Positions 54,892-63,410 of a DNA stretch of 64,000 nt are shown in pieces; positions within the stretch are counted from its first letter, which is position 1; every line of letters starts with the position of its first letter. The position numbers and the translations under genes were made by a program. The stretch is from Streptomyces sp. 1331.2 (lineage in GTDB: Bacteria > Actinomycetota > Actinomycetes > Streptomycetales > Streptomycetaceae): the NCBI RefSeq assembly GCF_900199205.1, contig NZ_OBMJ01000001.1, positions 1,736,001 through 1,800,000 on the forward strand, given 5' to 3'. The notes under the pieces are model-generated. The model was not told where the DNA came from and did no database searches. It worked only from the letters and a program-made list of their open reading frames with translations.

Positions 54892-56181
54892 ATGCGCTCC
54901 TCAGCCCGCAACGGCCGCGTCTACCGCCGATGCGGCTGCCGCGACCCACAGCTCAAGCAACTCGGCACCCGCTGCCCCCGCCTCGCCGCCGACACCGACC
55001 ACGGCACCTGGACCTTCGCCGTCGACCTCCCCGCCAACGGAAACCGCCACACTCTCCGTCGCGGCGGCTTCCCTACCGAGGAGACCGCCCGCACCGCCCT
55101 CCGGCGGGTGCTCGAGGGCCAGGACGGCGGGTTCAGCGCCGACCCCAACCAGACCGTCGCCGACTACCTCACGGCCTGGCTCCAGACCAAGGCCCTCACC
55201 GTCAAGCCCACCACCCTGGTCCGCTACCGGGACTACGTCACCAACGACCTCATCCCGAACCTCGGCCGCATCAGGCTCGACGAGCTCAGTCACTGGCACG
55301 TCGCCGACTTCGCCCATGCCCAGATCGCCCACGGCCGCGGCCGGGTGACCCTGTACCGCTGCCTCGCCACCCTCTCCAGTGCCCTCGGCGACGCCGTCCG
55401 ACAAGACCGCCTCCCCCACAACCCCGCCCGCCCGAGCGTCCTGCCCCGGCCAGCGTCACCCGAGCGGCGCATCTGGACCGCGGACGAAGCCGCCCGGTTC
55501 CTGCGCTACTGCCACCAGGCCGACCCGTTCCTGGCCGACCTGTTCGAAGTCCTCATCGGCACCGGCATGCGCAGGGGCGAAGTCCTCGGCCTGCACTGGG
55601 ACGACGTCCACCTCGACCAGCACGTCCTCTATGTCCGCTACACGCTCTCCGCCATCGACAACGCCCGTACCGTCCTCACCGCACCGAAAACCAGCAGCAG
55701 CAAGAACTGGGTCGCCATCTCGCCGCGGGTCGGCACCGCGCTCCGGCACCGCGCCGCCACCCAAGGCCCCATCCCGCCCGGCGCCCTGGTCTTCTGCAAG
55801 CTGGACGGCCAACCACTGCGCCCGCAACGCATCCTGGACCGGCTCCGTCAACTGTCGGCCCAAGCCGGCGTCCCCACCATCCGCGTCCACGACCTGCGCC
55901 ACCTCGCCGCCACGCTCCCCATCACCGCCGGCGTCCCCCTCGTCACGGTCTCCAAGACCCTGCGGCACGGCACGCTCTCCACCACCGCCAACATCTACGA
56001 CCACCTCACCCGACAGGCAGCCCACGACGCCGTCGACACCATCGCCGCCATCCTCGCCGCAGCAGACAAGAACGCCGCCCACAGCCGCTGGCCCCGCTGG
56101 CTGCGACCACACCGCGACCACCCGACGCAGCTCCCAAAGCAGCCGAGAAACGTCAAACTCCCTGCGGCAGCCGCCGCTTAG
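54892..56181 (+). CDS. Tyrosine site-specific integrase, element 2 (intact)
   Basis: A 429-residue phage-type integrase. The N-terminus MRSSARNGRVYRRCGCRDPQ is a small zinc-ribbon-like part. A SAM-like core-binding domain follows (TVADYLTAWLQTKALTVKPT then TLVRYRDYVTNDLIP). The catalytic domain has Arg in LIGTGMRRGEVLGLHW, HxLRH as VHDLRHLAAT and Tyr in STTANIYDHL. It recombines the tRNA-Pro-derived att core found 120 bp after its stop. It is the intact sibling of the broken integrase of element 1. There is no replication (Rep) or FtsK-type transfer gene near, so the element depends on other functions to move. Confidence 0.93.
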   Translation: MRSSARNGRVYRRCGCRDPQLKQLGTRCPRLAADTDHGTWTFAVDLPANGNRHTLRRGGFPTEETARTALRRVLEGQDGGFSADPNQTVADYLTAWLQTKALTVKPTTLVRYRDYVTNDLIPNLGRIRLDELSHWHVADFAHAQIAHGRGRVTLYRCLATLSSALGDAVRQDRLPHNPARPSVLPRPASPERRIWTADEAARFLRYCHQADPFLADLFEVLIGTGMRRGEVLGLHWDDVHLDQHVLYVRYTLSAIDNARTVLTAPKTSSSKNWVAISPRVGTALRHRAATQGPIPPGALVFCKLDGQPLRPQRILDRLRQLSAQAGVPTIRVHDLRHLAATLPITAGVPLVTVSKTLRHGTLSTTANIYDHLTRQAAHDAVDTIAAILAAADKNAAHSRWPRWLRPHRDHPTQLPKQPRNVKLPAAAAA

Positions 56182-56204
56182 ACCGCTGCTCGCGCTGCTC
56201 CAGA

Positions 56205-56344
56205 GAGACCTGCGACCACAATGCGACCACAGTCTGACGGAACGACAAAAAGGCCGCCTCCGCATCTCTGCGAAAACGGCCTCCGACCTGCGAAAACGCC
56301 GGTCGGGACGACAGGATTTGAACCTGCGACCCCTTGACCCCCAG
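56205..56344 (+). other. Element 2 right end: arm repeats, terminator and 43-nt att core
   Basis: CTGCGACCACAATGCGACCA (56209-56228) holds two copies of the 9-nt arm motif. A terminator-like hairpin AAAAAGGCCGCCTCCGCA follows from 56246. The 43-nt core at 56302-56344 is identical to 48427-48469, so the unit between the two cores is 7,875 bp. The neighbouring DNA to the right does not complete a tRNA. Confidence 0.8.
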
Positions 56345-56378
56345 GGCGGACAGTCCGCTCAGTCCAGAAACCGCAGGT

Positions 56379-56455
56379 CAGGGCCTGCCACATCCAGGCC
56401 GCATGATGCCTGATGACACTTCATGACACCCAGTCCGTGAGAGCCGCGTGAGAGG
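56379..56455. repeat. 75-nt att-flank repeat, copy 3 of 3
   Basis: CAGGGCC, CATGATGCCTGATG, CATGACACCCAGTCCGTGAG and the GCGTGAGA end; same order and spacing as 16034-16110 and 48519-48595. It begins 35 nt after the att core, showing that a further element of the same kind probably begins here. Confidence 0.7.
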
Positions 56456-56700
56456 CGCCCAATGACCGGGGCTTCGAGAGTGACTTGCCTCACGGTCGCA
56501 TTCCAGAACTCACTCACCCCTACGAACACCACGCTTTCGCGGCAGCAGGGCAACTTCGCGCCCGGCATCGCGTAGCGACTCCGGGATATCGGAAGCCGAC
56601 GGCCACGACGTGCACCCCGCGGTGCTCCCAGTCACGCGCGGGACGGCAGACATCTCGGCGCGCGCCACTCCGCGGCGGATTACTCGTCCCACCAATTTCC

Positions 56701-57360
56701 CTACGTCGCGGGGTAGCCGATCCCGGCGATGTCCTCAGCAAGGTCCGCGAGAGTCAGCTCGGTATTGAGGGCACGGACCACGTCATCGGTGAGTGGCCGC
56801 AGTGCACAGACGTGCCTGACGGAATCCAGGTCGACTGGTACCTCGTAGTAGTCGACGGCGAAGCTCACGTACGCCTCCGGAGATCGGTCGACGAGGAGGT
56901 CGAACAACCAGTCGGCCCCGTCGGGGTCGACGTGTCCCTCCGGAAAATCAATCTCCCCCGTCTGCCAACTCTCGTCAGTCGTCCTGCGCCACAGGCAGGC
57001 CGTCACCGTCGTAACGCCGTCGTCGCTGAACGCAGGATCCTCCACGCACGACCGGAACTCTTCGGGAACAGAGTCCACCACGCCCGGCCACACTCCGTCC
57101 TCGACGTAGGGGCTCATCGGCGACTCGTGGTCAAAGCCCCGAACGTACACACCGGCCGGAGCGAAGACGATCGAGTGCTCGTCCCCCGAACCGTTGCGCA
57201 TCGACGCCATCTCCTCCGTCGGCGACCACCGCGCATCGAAGGAGTAGTAGCGCGAGGACCAATCGGGACTGAGGATCGCATCCAGCATCGCCAAAGCCCG
57301 GCAGTGGTCCCGCAAGACATCGGGATCGGGCAGAGAACGGGCGACATCGTTGACGGTCAT
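56701..57360 (-). CDS. Immunity-like hypothetical protein, paralogue of 50586-51245
   Basis: A 219-residue acidic protein starting at ATG 57360 (MTVNDVARSLPDPDVLRDHC). It shares the GSGDEHSIVFAPAGVYVRGF block and the DYYE...V..LD tail with its paralogue on element 2, at similar length. Residues 100-170 diverge most, the pattern of a partner-binding region. I have no family name for it. Confidence 0.65.
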   Translation of the reverse strand: MTVNDVARSLPDPDVLRDHCRALAMLDAILSPDWSSRYYSFDARWSPTEEMASMRNGSGDEHSIVFAPAGVYVRGFDHESPMSPYVEDGVWPGVVDSVPEEFRSCVEDPAFSDDGVTTVTACLWRRTTDESWQTGEIDFPEGHVDPDGADWLFDLLVDRSPEAYVSFAVDYYEVPVDLDSVRHVCALRPLTDDVVRALNTELTLADLAEDIAGIGYPAT

Positions 57361-57492
57361 GCCGACCATCCAAGCGGACCCCAGTGACAACCCGCACGGT
57401 CGCCCGCCAGACCGCCGCACAAGGGACGTCGGCAACCAACCGGGATAGCGACCCCACCCGGGTGGCGACGCCCTTCGAGGCACTTACACATC

Positions 57493-58071
57493 TCAGCCGG
57501 CGGCTGCGCCGAGGTAGAGGGCAGCAAGGCGGGGAAGGCGACGGTGCATCTCGTCAGCGTCGTCGAAGTCGAAGTCCTCACCCATGTCGCACCCCAGCTC
57601 CGCATCCAGATCCTGCCCTGCCCGATGGCGCTTCCACGCCCCGTGGAAGGCATCGGCGTCACCCGTCAGGCGCTCGAACGCGTAGCCGGCCGCGTAGTTC
57701 ACGTCCTCGGCGAAGATCACGTAGTCGTCACCCCGGGCCGCGGCCTCGATCACTGCGGGGTAATCCGCCAGAGCGTCCGGGCGAGCGGCTACCAGCTCGT
57801 ACCAGTCCCGCCCGAGGGCAACCAGGCCAGCCCGGAAGTCCATGAAGCTGTCATCCGAGCAGCCTCCCCCGATGAGATAGGCGGCAGCCCACAAGTCCCA
57901 GCGGTACACGGCGCCGTGCACCTCGTCGAATCGCTCCTGATAGCCGAGGATCTCCTCCTGCGAGAGCCCCGCCAGCTGGTCGACCAACGCCTCGGCGAAC
58001 GACTTACCATGCGGACCGCTGCTTTGGGACCGCGCTACCCCGATCACATTCCAGAACCCGTCGATGTCCAT
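57493..58071 (-). CDS. DUF4240 domain protein
   Basis: A 192-residue acidic protein. MDIDGFWNVIGVARSQSSGP matches the DUF4240 start (M..DxFWxLIxxAR). QLAGLSQEEILGYQERFDEV and LWAAAYLIGGGCSDDSFMDF are the other conserved blocks. ATG 58071 is preferred over ATG 58077. The function is unknown; a polymorphic-toxin immunity role fits the context. Confidence 0.75.
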   Translation of the reverse strand: MDIDGFWNVIGVARSQSSGPHGKSFAEALVDQLAGLSQEEILGYQERFDEVHGAVYRWDLWAAAYLIGGGCSDDSFMDFRAGLVALGRDWYELVAARPDALADYPAVIEAAARGDDYVIFAEDVNYAAGYAFERLTGDADAFHGAWKRHRAGQDLDAELGCDMGEDFDFDDADEMHRRLPRLAALYLGAAAG

Positions 58072-58123
58072 GACCATCCACCCTTGCAGCAGGGTCCGAC
58101 ATGTGAGGTCTACCGTGTCCCGG

Positions 58124-58726
58124 ATGACCCTCAATGCTCTGCAGCGAGCGCTCACCCTGCCCGGCGATCCCGTACTGCGACCGCTCCCGTGCCAGGTCGC
58201 CGTCCTCCTCGAAGAGTTGCAGGCCCCGCCCAGGCTCGCGGCCCATCTCCGGGCCGTCCACGATGTCGCCCACCAACTGGTCGTCTGGGTCGAACGGCAC
58301 TACCCGCAGCTGGACTTCGACCGGCATGCCGTCCTCTTCGGCGCCGCCACCCACGACATCGGGAAGATCCTGCACCCCGAGGAGCTCTCCCGGCCCGGTT
58401 CCGCGCACGAGATGGCCGGGCGCGACCTGCTGATCGCCCGGGGAGTCACCGAGGATCTCGCCCGCTTCGCCCGCAGCCACGCATCGTGGAACGCCCCCGG
58501 CATCAGCACCGACGACCTGCTGGTGAGCCTCGCCGACAAGGTCTGGAAGGGCAAGCGCGTCACTGATCTCGAACAACTGTTGATCGAGCGCCTTGCCGAA
58601 GCCGGCCGCCAGCAGCTGTGGGAAGCGTTCGCAGCACTCGACGATGTTCTCGACCACATCGCGCAGGATGCCGAACGCAGGCTGGCCTTCCAAGCTGAGC
58701 ACCCGGTCGCGCCCGGCATCGGATGA
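58124..58726 (+). CDS. HD-domain phosphohydrolase-like protein
   Basis: A 200-residue protein starting at ATG 58124 with a weak site. HDVAHQLVVW and VLFGAATHDIGKILHPEEL hold the H...HD metal ligands of the HD superfamily. FARSHASWNAP gives a further His and DDLLVSLADKVWKGKRV the last Asp. Such proteins hydrolyse phosphate esters of nucleotides. The substrate is unknown. It is divergent from the DUF4240 gene. Confidence 0.75.
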   Translation: MTLNALQRALTLPGDPVLRPLPCQVAVLLEELQAPPRLAAHLRAVHDVAHQLVVWVERHYPQLDFDRHAVLFGAATHDIGKILHPEELSRPGSAHEMAGRDLLIARGVTEDLARFARSHASWNAPGISTDDLLVSLADKVWKGKRVTDLEQLLIERLAEAGRQQLWEAFAALDDVLDHIAQDAERRLAFQAEHPVAPGIG

Positions 58727-58806
58727 GCCTTGTGAGGGTTCCGGAACTCGGCCGAGGCCTCCGACAGGCAGCAGGGGCCGCGAGGATCCGAGCTCTCCGC
58801 GAGCCG

Positions 58807-59970
58807 TCAGAAGTCGGGGGCCCGGTCGCGGTTTGTCAGGAGCGCGCGGAAGTACTCTCGTTCTGTCGGTAGTCCAGCTCGGCGCAGCCATGTGATTTTG
58901 TTACCGATGTTGCCCCAGCAGTCGTCCTTGGCCGCGATGGCGCTGAGGAGTCGGTACTGAGCGTCGGTGAGGGCCACCTCGTCGGCGTTGCCGTCGGGGA
59001 AGGCGCGCAGAAGGAGCGGTCCCCAGTCGCGTTCGACGGTGAAGTCGTTGGCCATGGGCATCAAGGCCAAGGAGGCATCAAGGACTTCTTCCAGGGTGGT
59101 GGTGCGGGCGAGCAGGGCGTGGAGGAGGGTGAAGCGGAACCATCCGTCGAGTTGGGGCAGGGGTTCAGCGTCGAACCAGTGGTCGGCGGTGTGCGGGTCC
59201 GACAGTGCCTCCAGAAGGATGGCGGTGGGGCGCGGGTCGGCGGAGGGGAGTGGGGCGAGGGCGGCGCAGGCACGGATTGCCGGATCCTGGTCGGTGAGCA
59301 GGTCGCTGGTGTCCTGCGCCCAGGCTACGAGGGTCAGAACGGCCACGGCGCGCTCGCGCCGGTTCCCGCTTGCGGTCAGGGTGATGCGCAGCCGAGCGGC
59401 TGCGTCGGGTATCCGGTCCCGGAGTTCGGGGGCCTTGAGAAGGTGGCCGGCAGCGCCGACAGCGGCCTCGCGAACCACAGGGTCGGGATCGCTCAGGTAG
59501 GGAGCCACCGCCTGGTGGATCGCGGGACGGGCGGCGCGGCAGGCAGCGATGTCGGCCGGGTCGTCGTACTCGGGATCCTGCTCGCGGTCGTCGTAGTAGC
59601 CGACCGACTCGGCGATCTCGCCCAGCCACTCCAGTAGCGCGGCGCGAAGTGGGCGGGCCCGGTCGTCCCACGGGTACTCGCTCTCGTGCGCGGCCGAGGT
59701 GCGCGGATGGTCCAGGATGCCGGCCACGAACAGTGCGACCGGCGCGGTGCTGCTGTAGAGCGAGCCTTGGTGGAGGACCGACATCTGCAGGTGGCCCAGG
59801 GCATGGGCCTGGACCTCGGGGTCGTCGTCCAGCAGGCCGACCAGCGGGGTGGGTGTGTCCTCGGCCGATCCGTACGCGTGGCTGAGCTCCGCCCAGGGCG
59901 TGTCGAGCAGGACGGCCTTGGGGTGCGGGACCGATTCGATGCCGGCAGGCGGCTCACCAGGAGTGATCAC
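58807..59970 (-). CDS. HEAT-repeat-like protein
   Basis: A 387-residue protein starting at GTG 59970 (VITPGEPPAGIES); a longer frame to 60039 is possible. Repeated helix pairs occur: DDDPEVQAHALGHLQMSVLH, DPDPVVREAAVGAAGHLLKA and DQDPAIRACAALAPLPSADP. These give a HEAT/Armadillo solenoid for protein binding. Similar proteins occur in Streptomyces immunity clusters. No catalytic motif is seen. Confidence 0.7.
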   Translation of the reverse strand: MITPGEPPAGIESVPHPKAVLLDTPWAELSHAYGSAEDTPTPLVGLLDDDPEVQAHALGHLQMSVLHQGSLYSSTAPVALFVAGILDHPRTSAAHESEYPWDDRARPLRAALLEWLGEIAESVGYYDDREQDPEYDDPADIAACRAARPAIHQAVAPYLSDPDPVVREAAVGAAGHLLKAPELRDRIPDAAARLRITLTASGNRRERAVAVLTLVAWAQDTSDLLTDQDPAIRACAALAPLPSADPRPTAILLEALSDPHTADHWFDAEPLPQLDGWFRFTLLHALLARTTTLEEVLDASLALMPMANDFTVERDWGPLLLRAFPDGNADEVALTDAQYRLLSAIAAKDDCWGNIGNKITWLRRAGLPTEREYFRALLTNRDRAPDF

Positions 59971-60084
59971 GGGCAGCAGTGTGGCGGATCGGGCTGACAA
60001 CGGGACGAACGTTGGTGACGGAAGCCGAACGCTGGGCATCCCGGCAGTCGAGGGCGCCAGCCGAGCAGCCCGACTTCGGCACGT

Positions 60085-60516
60085 CTACAGGGCGACACCG
60101 CAGTACAGGCCGCACCGACCGGCGTCACGGGCGAGGCCGGCCAGCCGCTCCAGGAAGTCGGCTATCAGCTCCGCGTCCTGTCCCGCGCCGTCCTCGGTGA
60201 GCGTCCACCCGGACGCGGCCTCCTCCAGTCGGCCGCTGCCGGCCATCGCGAGCGCGTCACGAAGGCTGTCGGTAATCGACACGAGCCAGTGGCCCTCGTG
60301 CTGCGGATCGCTCAGCAGCTCGCAGAAGCGCGGGTCGGCTTCCACCTGCTCCTCGGGAACTCCCCTCAGGGCCGCCTCGACCACACCGAGGAGGGCGTAG
60401 GGGTCAACGCCCTTGAGGCCGACCGTGCCGAACCGGTCGTCGACCCGGCCGTCCTCGAAGATGCCCAAGGCCTGTGCGTCGTCGGCGGCCGCATAGTAGT
60501 CGTAGAGGTTTCCCAT
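60085..60516 (-). CDS. DUF1877-like small protein
   Basis: A 143-residue acidic protein. MGNLYDYYAAADDAQALGIF then VGLKGVDPYALLGVVEAALR and EGHWLVSITDSLRDALAMA resemble YfbM/DUF1877-type proteins. Function unknown. It sits in the run of immunity-like genes and is transcribed alone. Confidence 0.55.
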   Translation of the reverse strand: MGNLYDYYAAADDAQALGIFEDGRVDDRFGTVGLKGVDPYALLGVVEAALRGVPEEQVEADPRFCELLSDPQHEGHWLVSITDSLRDALAMAGSGRLEEAASGWTLTEDGAGQDAELIADFLERLAGLARDAGRCGLYCGVAL

Positions 60517-60817
60517 GGCTTGATCGTCCCAGCCACCCCCGACAGCCGGTACGGGCGCCCAGGCTCAGTGGCCCGGCCCCTCACCCCCATGTCAGCTGGC
60601 ACGGACACCTCCGTAGGCTCCCCGTGTAAGAGCCGGATGCCTGCCCTGGGCGCAGCACGTGTGGCGTTCCGTTCGCCGAAAGACGTAGCCGCGATGATCG
60701 GGTGCCCCTGCCAACTGACGTGCCCGATCCACTTCGTCCAGGCCGGGTCTGGGCGGAGTCGTGACCACGGGCCGCGGTAGGCCGAGGTGTCAGCGGCTTG
60801 TCGTAGAGTCGCCGGCT

Positions 60818-61486
60818 GTGACGACGACCCTGATGACGTACGCGGGCACCACCGAGCCCACCGCATTTGTCACCCGCACCGGCGGGGTGCCGCTGGCCCC
60901 AGCCGGGACTTCGTGGCCTCAGTGCTCCACGTGCGACGGGCCGATGCAGTTCCTGGCGCAGGTGCTCCTCGACGATCTCGGCCGCCACGCCGGCCAGGGC
61001 GCCGTCGAGGGGCGGGACGTGCTCGCCCTGTTCATGTGCCAGAACGACCCGGGCATGTGCGAGGAGTGGGACCCGCAGGCGGGCGGCAACCGCGCACTGC
61101 TGTTCCCTACGGCCGCACTCCAGCCGATCCCGGTGCCCGTGCTGGACGAGGACGACGACCAGGAGCCGGTTCTGCTCGGCGCGGTGAGCGCCGTCGCGTA
61201 CGAGACTGCGTCCACCACGGCCGATTACGGCCAGGCCTACACGGAGTGGGCGAGGCAGCCGGGCCGAACTCCTCTTGACGCCCTCGGTCAGCTCGGCGGG
61301 CAGCCCGCGTGGCTGCAGAACGACGAGACCCCGGCCTGCCCGACCTGCACACGGGAGATGAGGCTCGTCGTTCAGCTCGAGGAAGGACGGGACCACGCCA
61401 CCGCGATGAACTTCGGAGGTCGTGGTGAGGCCTACGCCTTCGCGTGCGAGCCCTGCACACAGGCCGTGTTCCTGTGGCAGTGCTGA
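60818..61486 (+). CDS. Cys-rich YwqG/DUF1963-like protein
   Basis: A 222-residue protein starting at GTG 60818. Three CxxC pairs occur: WPQCSTCDGPMQFLAQ, ACPTCTREMRLVVQLEE and FACEPCTQAVFLWQC at the very end, giving a likely zinc site. GGVPLAPAGTSWPQC and MQFLAQVLLDDL recall the YwqG/DUF1963 family. The stop overlaps the next start by 7 bp. Confidence 0.55.
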   Translation: MTTTLMTYAGTTEPTAFVTRTGGVPLAPAGTSWPQCSTCDGPMQFLAQVLLDDLGRHAGQGAVEGRDVLALFMCQNDPGMCEEWDPQAGGNRALLFPTAALQPIPVPVLDEDDDQEPVLLGAVSAVAYETASTTADYGQAYTEWARQPGRTPLDALGQLGGQPAWLQNDETPACPTCTREMRLVVQLEEGRDHATAMNFGGRGEAYAFACEPCTQAVFLWQC

Positions 61487-62052
61487 CCGCAGCAATCTTC
61501 TGCCCCCATCCGGAGAGCCAGACCGCGCTCGAGCAACTACGCGCGCACCTTGGGGAACCGGAGTCCTGGGGTTGGGCCAGGCCCGTGATCTGGGATGCAA
61601 GTGAGCGGTACCTCGGTTTCCGGCTGCCGACCGACTTCAAGGCGTTCCTCGATCTGTACGGCCCTGGCTCGGTGGACGGTTATCTGACGATCGACCGGCC
61701 GATGGAAACCACGCCGGCCGAGCTGGAGCGCTGCTGGGGACCGCCACCTGAGCGTCCGGCCTGGTACGGCGAGATCGCCGAGGGCTGGTGGGAGGTCGAC
61801 GAGTCGGACGTCCAATCGGGCGTTCTGCTGCTGTGGGGAAGCGATGAGCACGGCAGCCGGTATTTCTTCCGCGCGGTCGATAACGATCCCGCCGAGTGGC
61901 GGATCATCATCAGCAGCGACGAGGGCGAGTGGTTCGAGACCGCTGGGACGTTCACCGAGTTCCTGGTTCGGTGCTTCCACCGCATCGATCGCCCCGACTT
62001 CATGGACGCAAGCTGGCCGGGACCCAACGCCCGCTATGTGCCCCACCCATGA
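61480..62052 (+). CDS. SMI1/KNR4 (SUKH) family protein
   Basis: A 190-residue protein starting at GTG 61480 (GTG 61474 is the alternative). The SUKH signature is RYLGFRLPTDFKAFLDLYGP then GSVDGYLTI, and DVQSGVLLLWGSDEHGSRYF then WRIIISSDEGEWFETAGTFT follows. SUKH proteins are the commonest immunity proteins against polymorphic toxins. A cognate toxin gene is not visible in the window. Confidence 0.8.
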   Translation: MLTAAIFCPHPESQTALEQLRAHLGEPESWGWARPVIWDASERYLGFRLPTDFKAFLDLYGPGSVDGYLTIDRPMETTPAELERCWGPPPERPAWYGEIAEGWWEVDESDVQSGVLLLWGSDEHGSRYFFRAVDNDPAEWRIIISSDEGEWFETAGTFTEFLVRCFHRIDRPDFMDASWPGPNARYVPHP

Positions 62053-62122
62053 CCCCGCGCTCAGCCGCCCGGACCGCTACCCCGCGCGCCGACCTGAGCA
62101 ACCGCCGCCGTACTCTGCCCGC

Positions 62123-62476
62123 GTGAGCACGAACCACTCCCCCGTCGCCTGCGTCTGCTGCGGCGCACCCACCCACGACGGGAAGCGGATCGATGTCCGG
62201 TTCGTCCTTCCCGATGCCGCACTTGCGCTCCCCGACAACTGGGACGGCGGCGGCAACGAGCGCGACCTCGCCGCGCCGTTCCCGCTCACCAAGCGCCGGA
62301 TCTGGGAAGGCGGCCGCCATGTCTGCTTCCTGCATCCCCACGACCGGCCCCCAACCCCACTGAGCTCTACGCCGACGGAGCCTCGAGAGAAACGGTTGAG
62401 CAGCGAACCGGTCAGCTCCGCGTCGTCGATGAGAAGACCGCCCGCTTCCACGGTGGGACCGCCGCCGAGTCCTGAT
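62123..62476 (+). pseudogene. Frameshifted small Cys-containing gene
   Basis: GTG 62123 starts VSTNHSPVACVCCGAPTHDG then KRIDVRFVLPDAALALPDNW and GGRHVCFLHPHDRP. The natural continuation HPTELYADGASRETVEQRTG then QLRVVDEKTARFHGGTAAES is in another frame ending at TGA near 62476. One indel near 62350 separates them. An unknown family; possibly a sequencing error. Confidence 0.5.
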
Positions 62477-62516
62477 CGCACAACGGATGTGCTTCCTAGA
62501 CGCGTGAGGAGTTGGA

Positions 62517-63410
62517 GTGGCCTCTATACCGGCCCACGACGCACAGCGGCGGGCTGATGCTGTTGGTGGGCGGCTGACTGCGTTGTTCGACCGCTCGCGC
62601 AAGGGTATCGGGCAGGTTTGTCCGTGGGAGCTGGTGGTCTTCAACGACCTGAGCGAGGCGGCACGGGCTGCGGCAGCCTGGATCGTGGCCGATTCGGTCA
62701 TGAAGGATCGCACTGGGAATCAGCCGGCGGCCTACGGCCTGTGGCGCAATGCTGTGCTCTCGGGGACGAAGCTGGCCGGCGATGACCGCGCGGAGGTGCT
62801 CGCCTTCGCCATACCGGTGTTCAAGGCAGCGGGCGAGGAGGCGACCAACGCTCTCATCGGGTACGTCGGCGAGTGGCTGTGGTACCTGACAACGCGCGAA
62901 CTACCTCCAGAGGCCGACCGGACGATCGAGATCATCAACTCGCCAAGTGGCACGGTTACGGACAGCGGTGGTGATGGGATAGTCGTCCACCGTCTGACAG
63001 GTACGGAGGGCGAATTCTCCTTCAGGCTGTGGGAGATGAAGAAGTTCACGGCCGACCCTGCGAAATCGAGCGATGTGGGGGCAACGATCCGGAACGCGTG
63101 GCGTCAGCTCGGCACGAGCGGAGCCGAGTACCTGGCGATGATGTCGTTCGCCGACAAGCACCTTTCCAAGGACTCGCACGCGTTCGTCAGCACCCTCGTG
63201 CGACAGTGGGTGCAGGCGGCTCCTTCCAGCAACGCGGGGGTGAGCGTGGCGCTCGACGAGACCGCAGTTCCGCAGCAGGCGTTCCACCTGTCTCACACGC
63301 ACTTCACTTCACACACGCATGACGGCGCGTTGGCAGGGCTGATCATCGGCATTGATGAACTCGGTGAGTTCGCCAAGGACGTGAGGAGCTATGTGTGGAG
63401 CGCACTCTAG
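62517..63410 (+). CDS. HamA-like (DUF1837-type) nuclease candidate
   Basis: A 297-residue protein starting at GTG 62517. A PD-(D/E)xK-like core is visible: Asp153 in GGDGIVVHRL, then FSFRLWEMKKF with Glu173 and Lys175 (ExK). Downstream is a helical part (VGATIRNAWRQLGTSGAEYL). Hachiman HamA (DUF1837) proteins have about this size and use an ExK nuclease core. The next gene overlaps by 16 bp, as in HamAB. I have no alignment to confirm the family; it could be another restriction-type nuclease. Confidence 0.5.
   Translation: MASIPAHDAQRRADAVGGRLTALFDRSRKGIGQVCPWELVVFNDLSEAARAAAAWIVADSVMKDRTGNQPAAYGLWRNAVLSGTKLAGDDRAEVLAFAIPVFKAAGEEATNALIGYVGEWLWYLTTRELPPEADRTIEIINSPSGTVTDSGGDGIVVHRLTGTEGEFSFRLWEMKKFTADPAKSSDVGATIRNAWRQLGTSGAEYLAMMSFADKHLSKDSHAFVSTLVRQWVQAAPSSNAGVSVALDETAVPQQAFHLSHTHFTSHTHDGALAGLIIGIDELGEFAKDVRSYVWSAL

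Noticed and set aside
46987..56344. Full actinomycete integrative conjugative element (AICE)
   Set aside because: No RepSA/primase-polymerase, excisionase or FtsK/TraB gene was found near either integrase.
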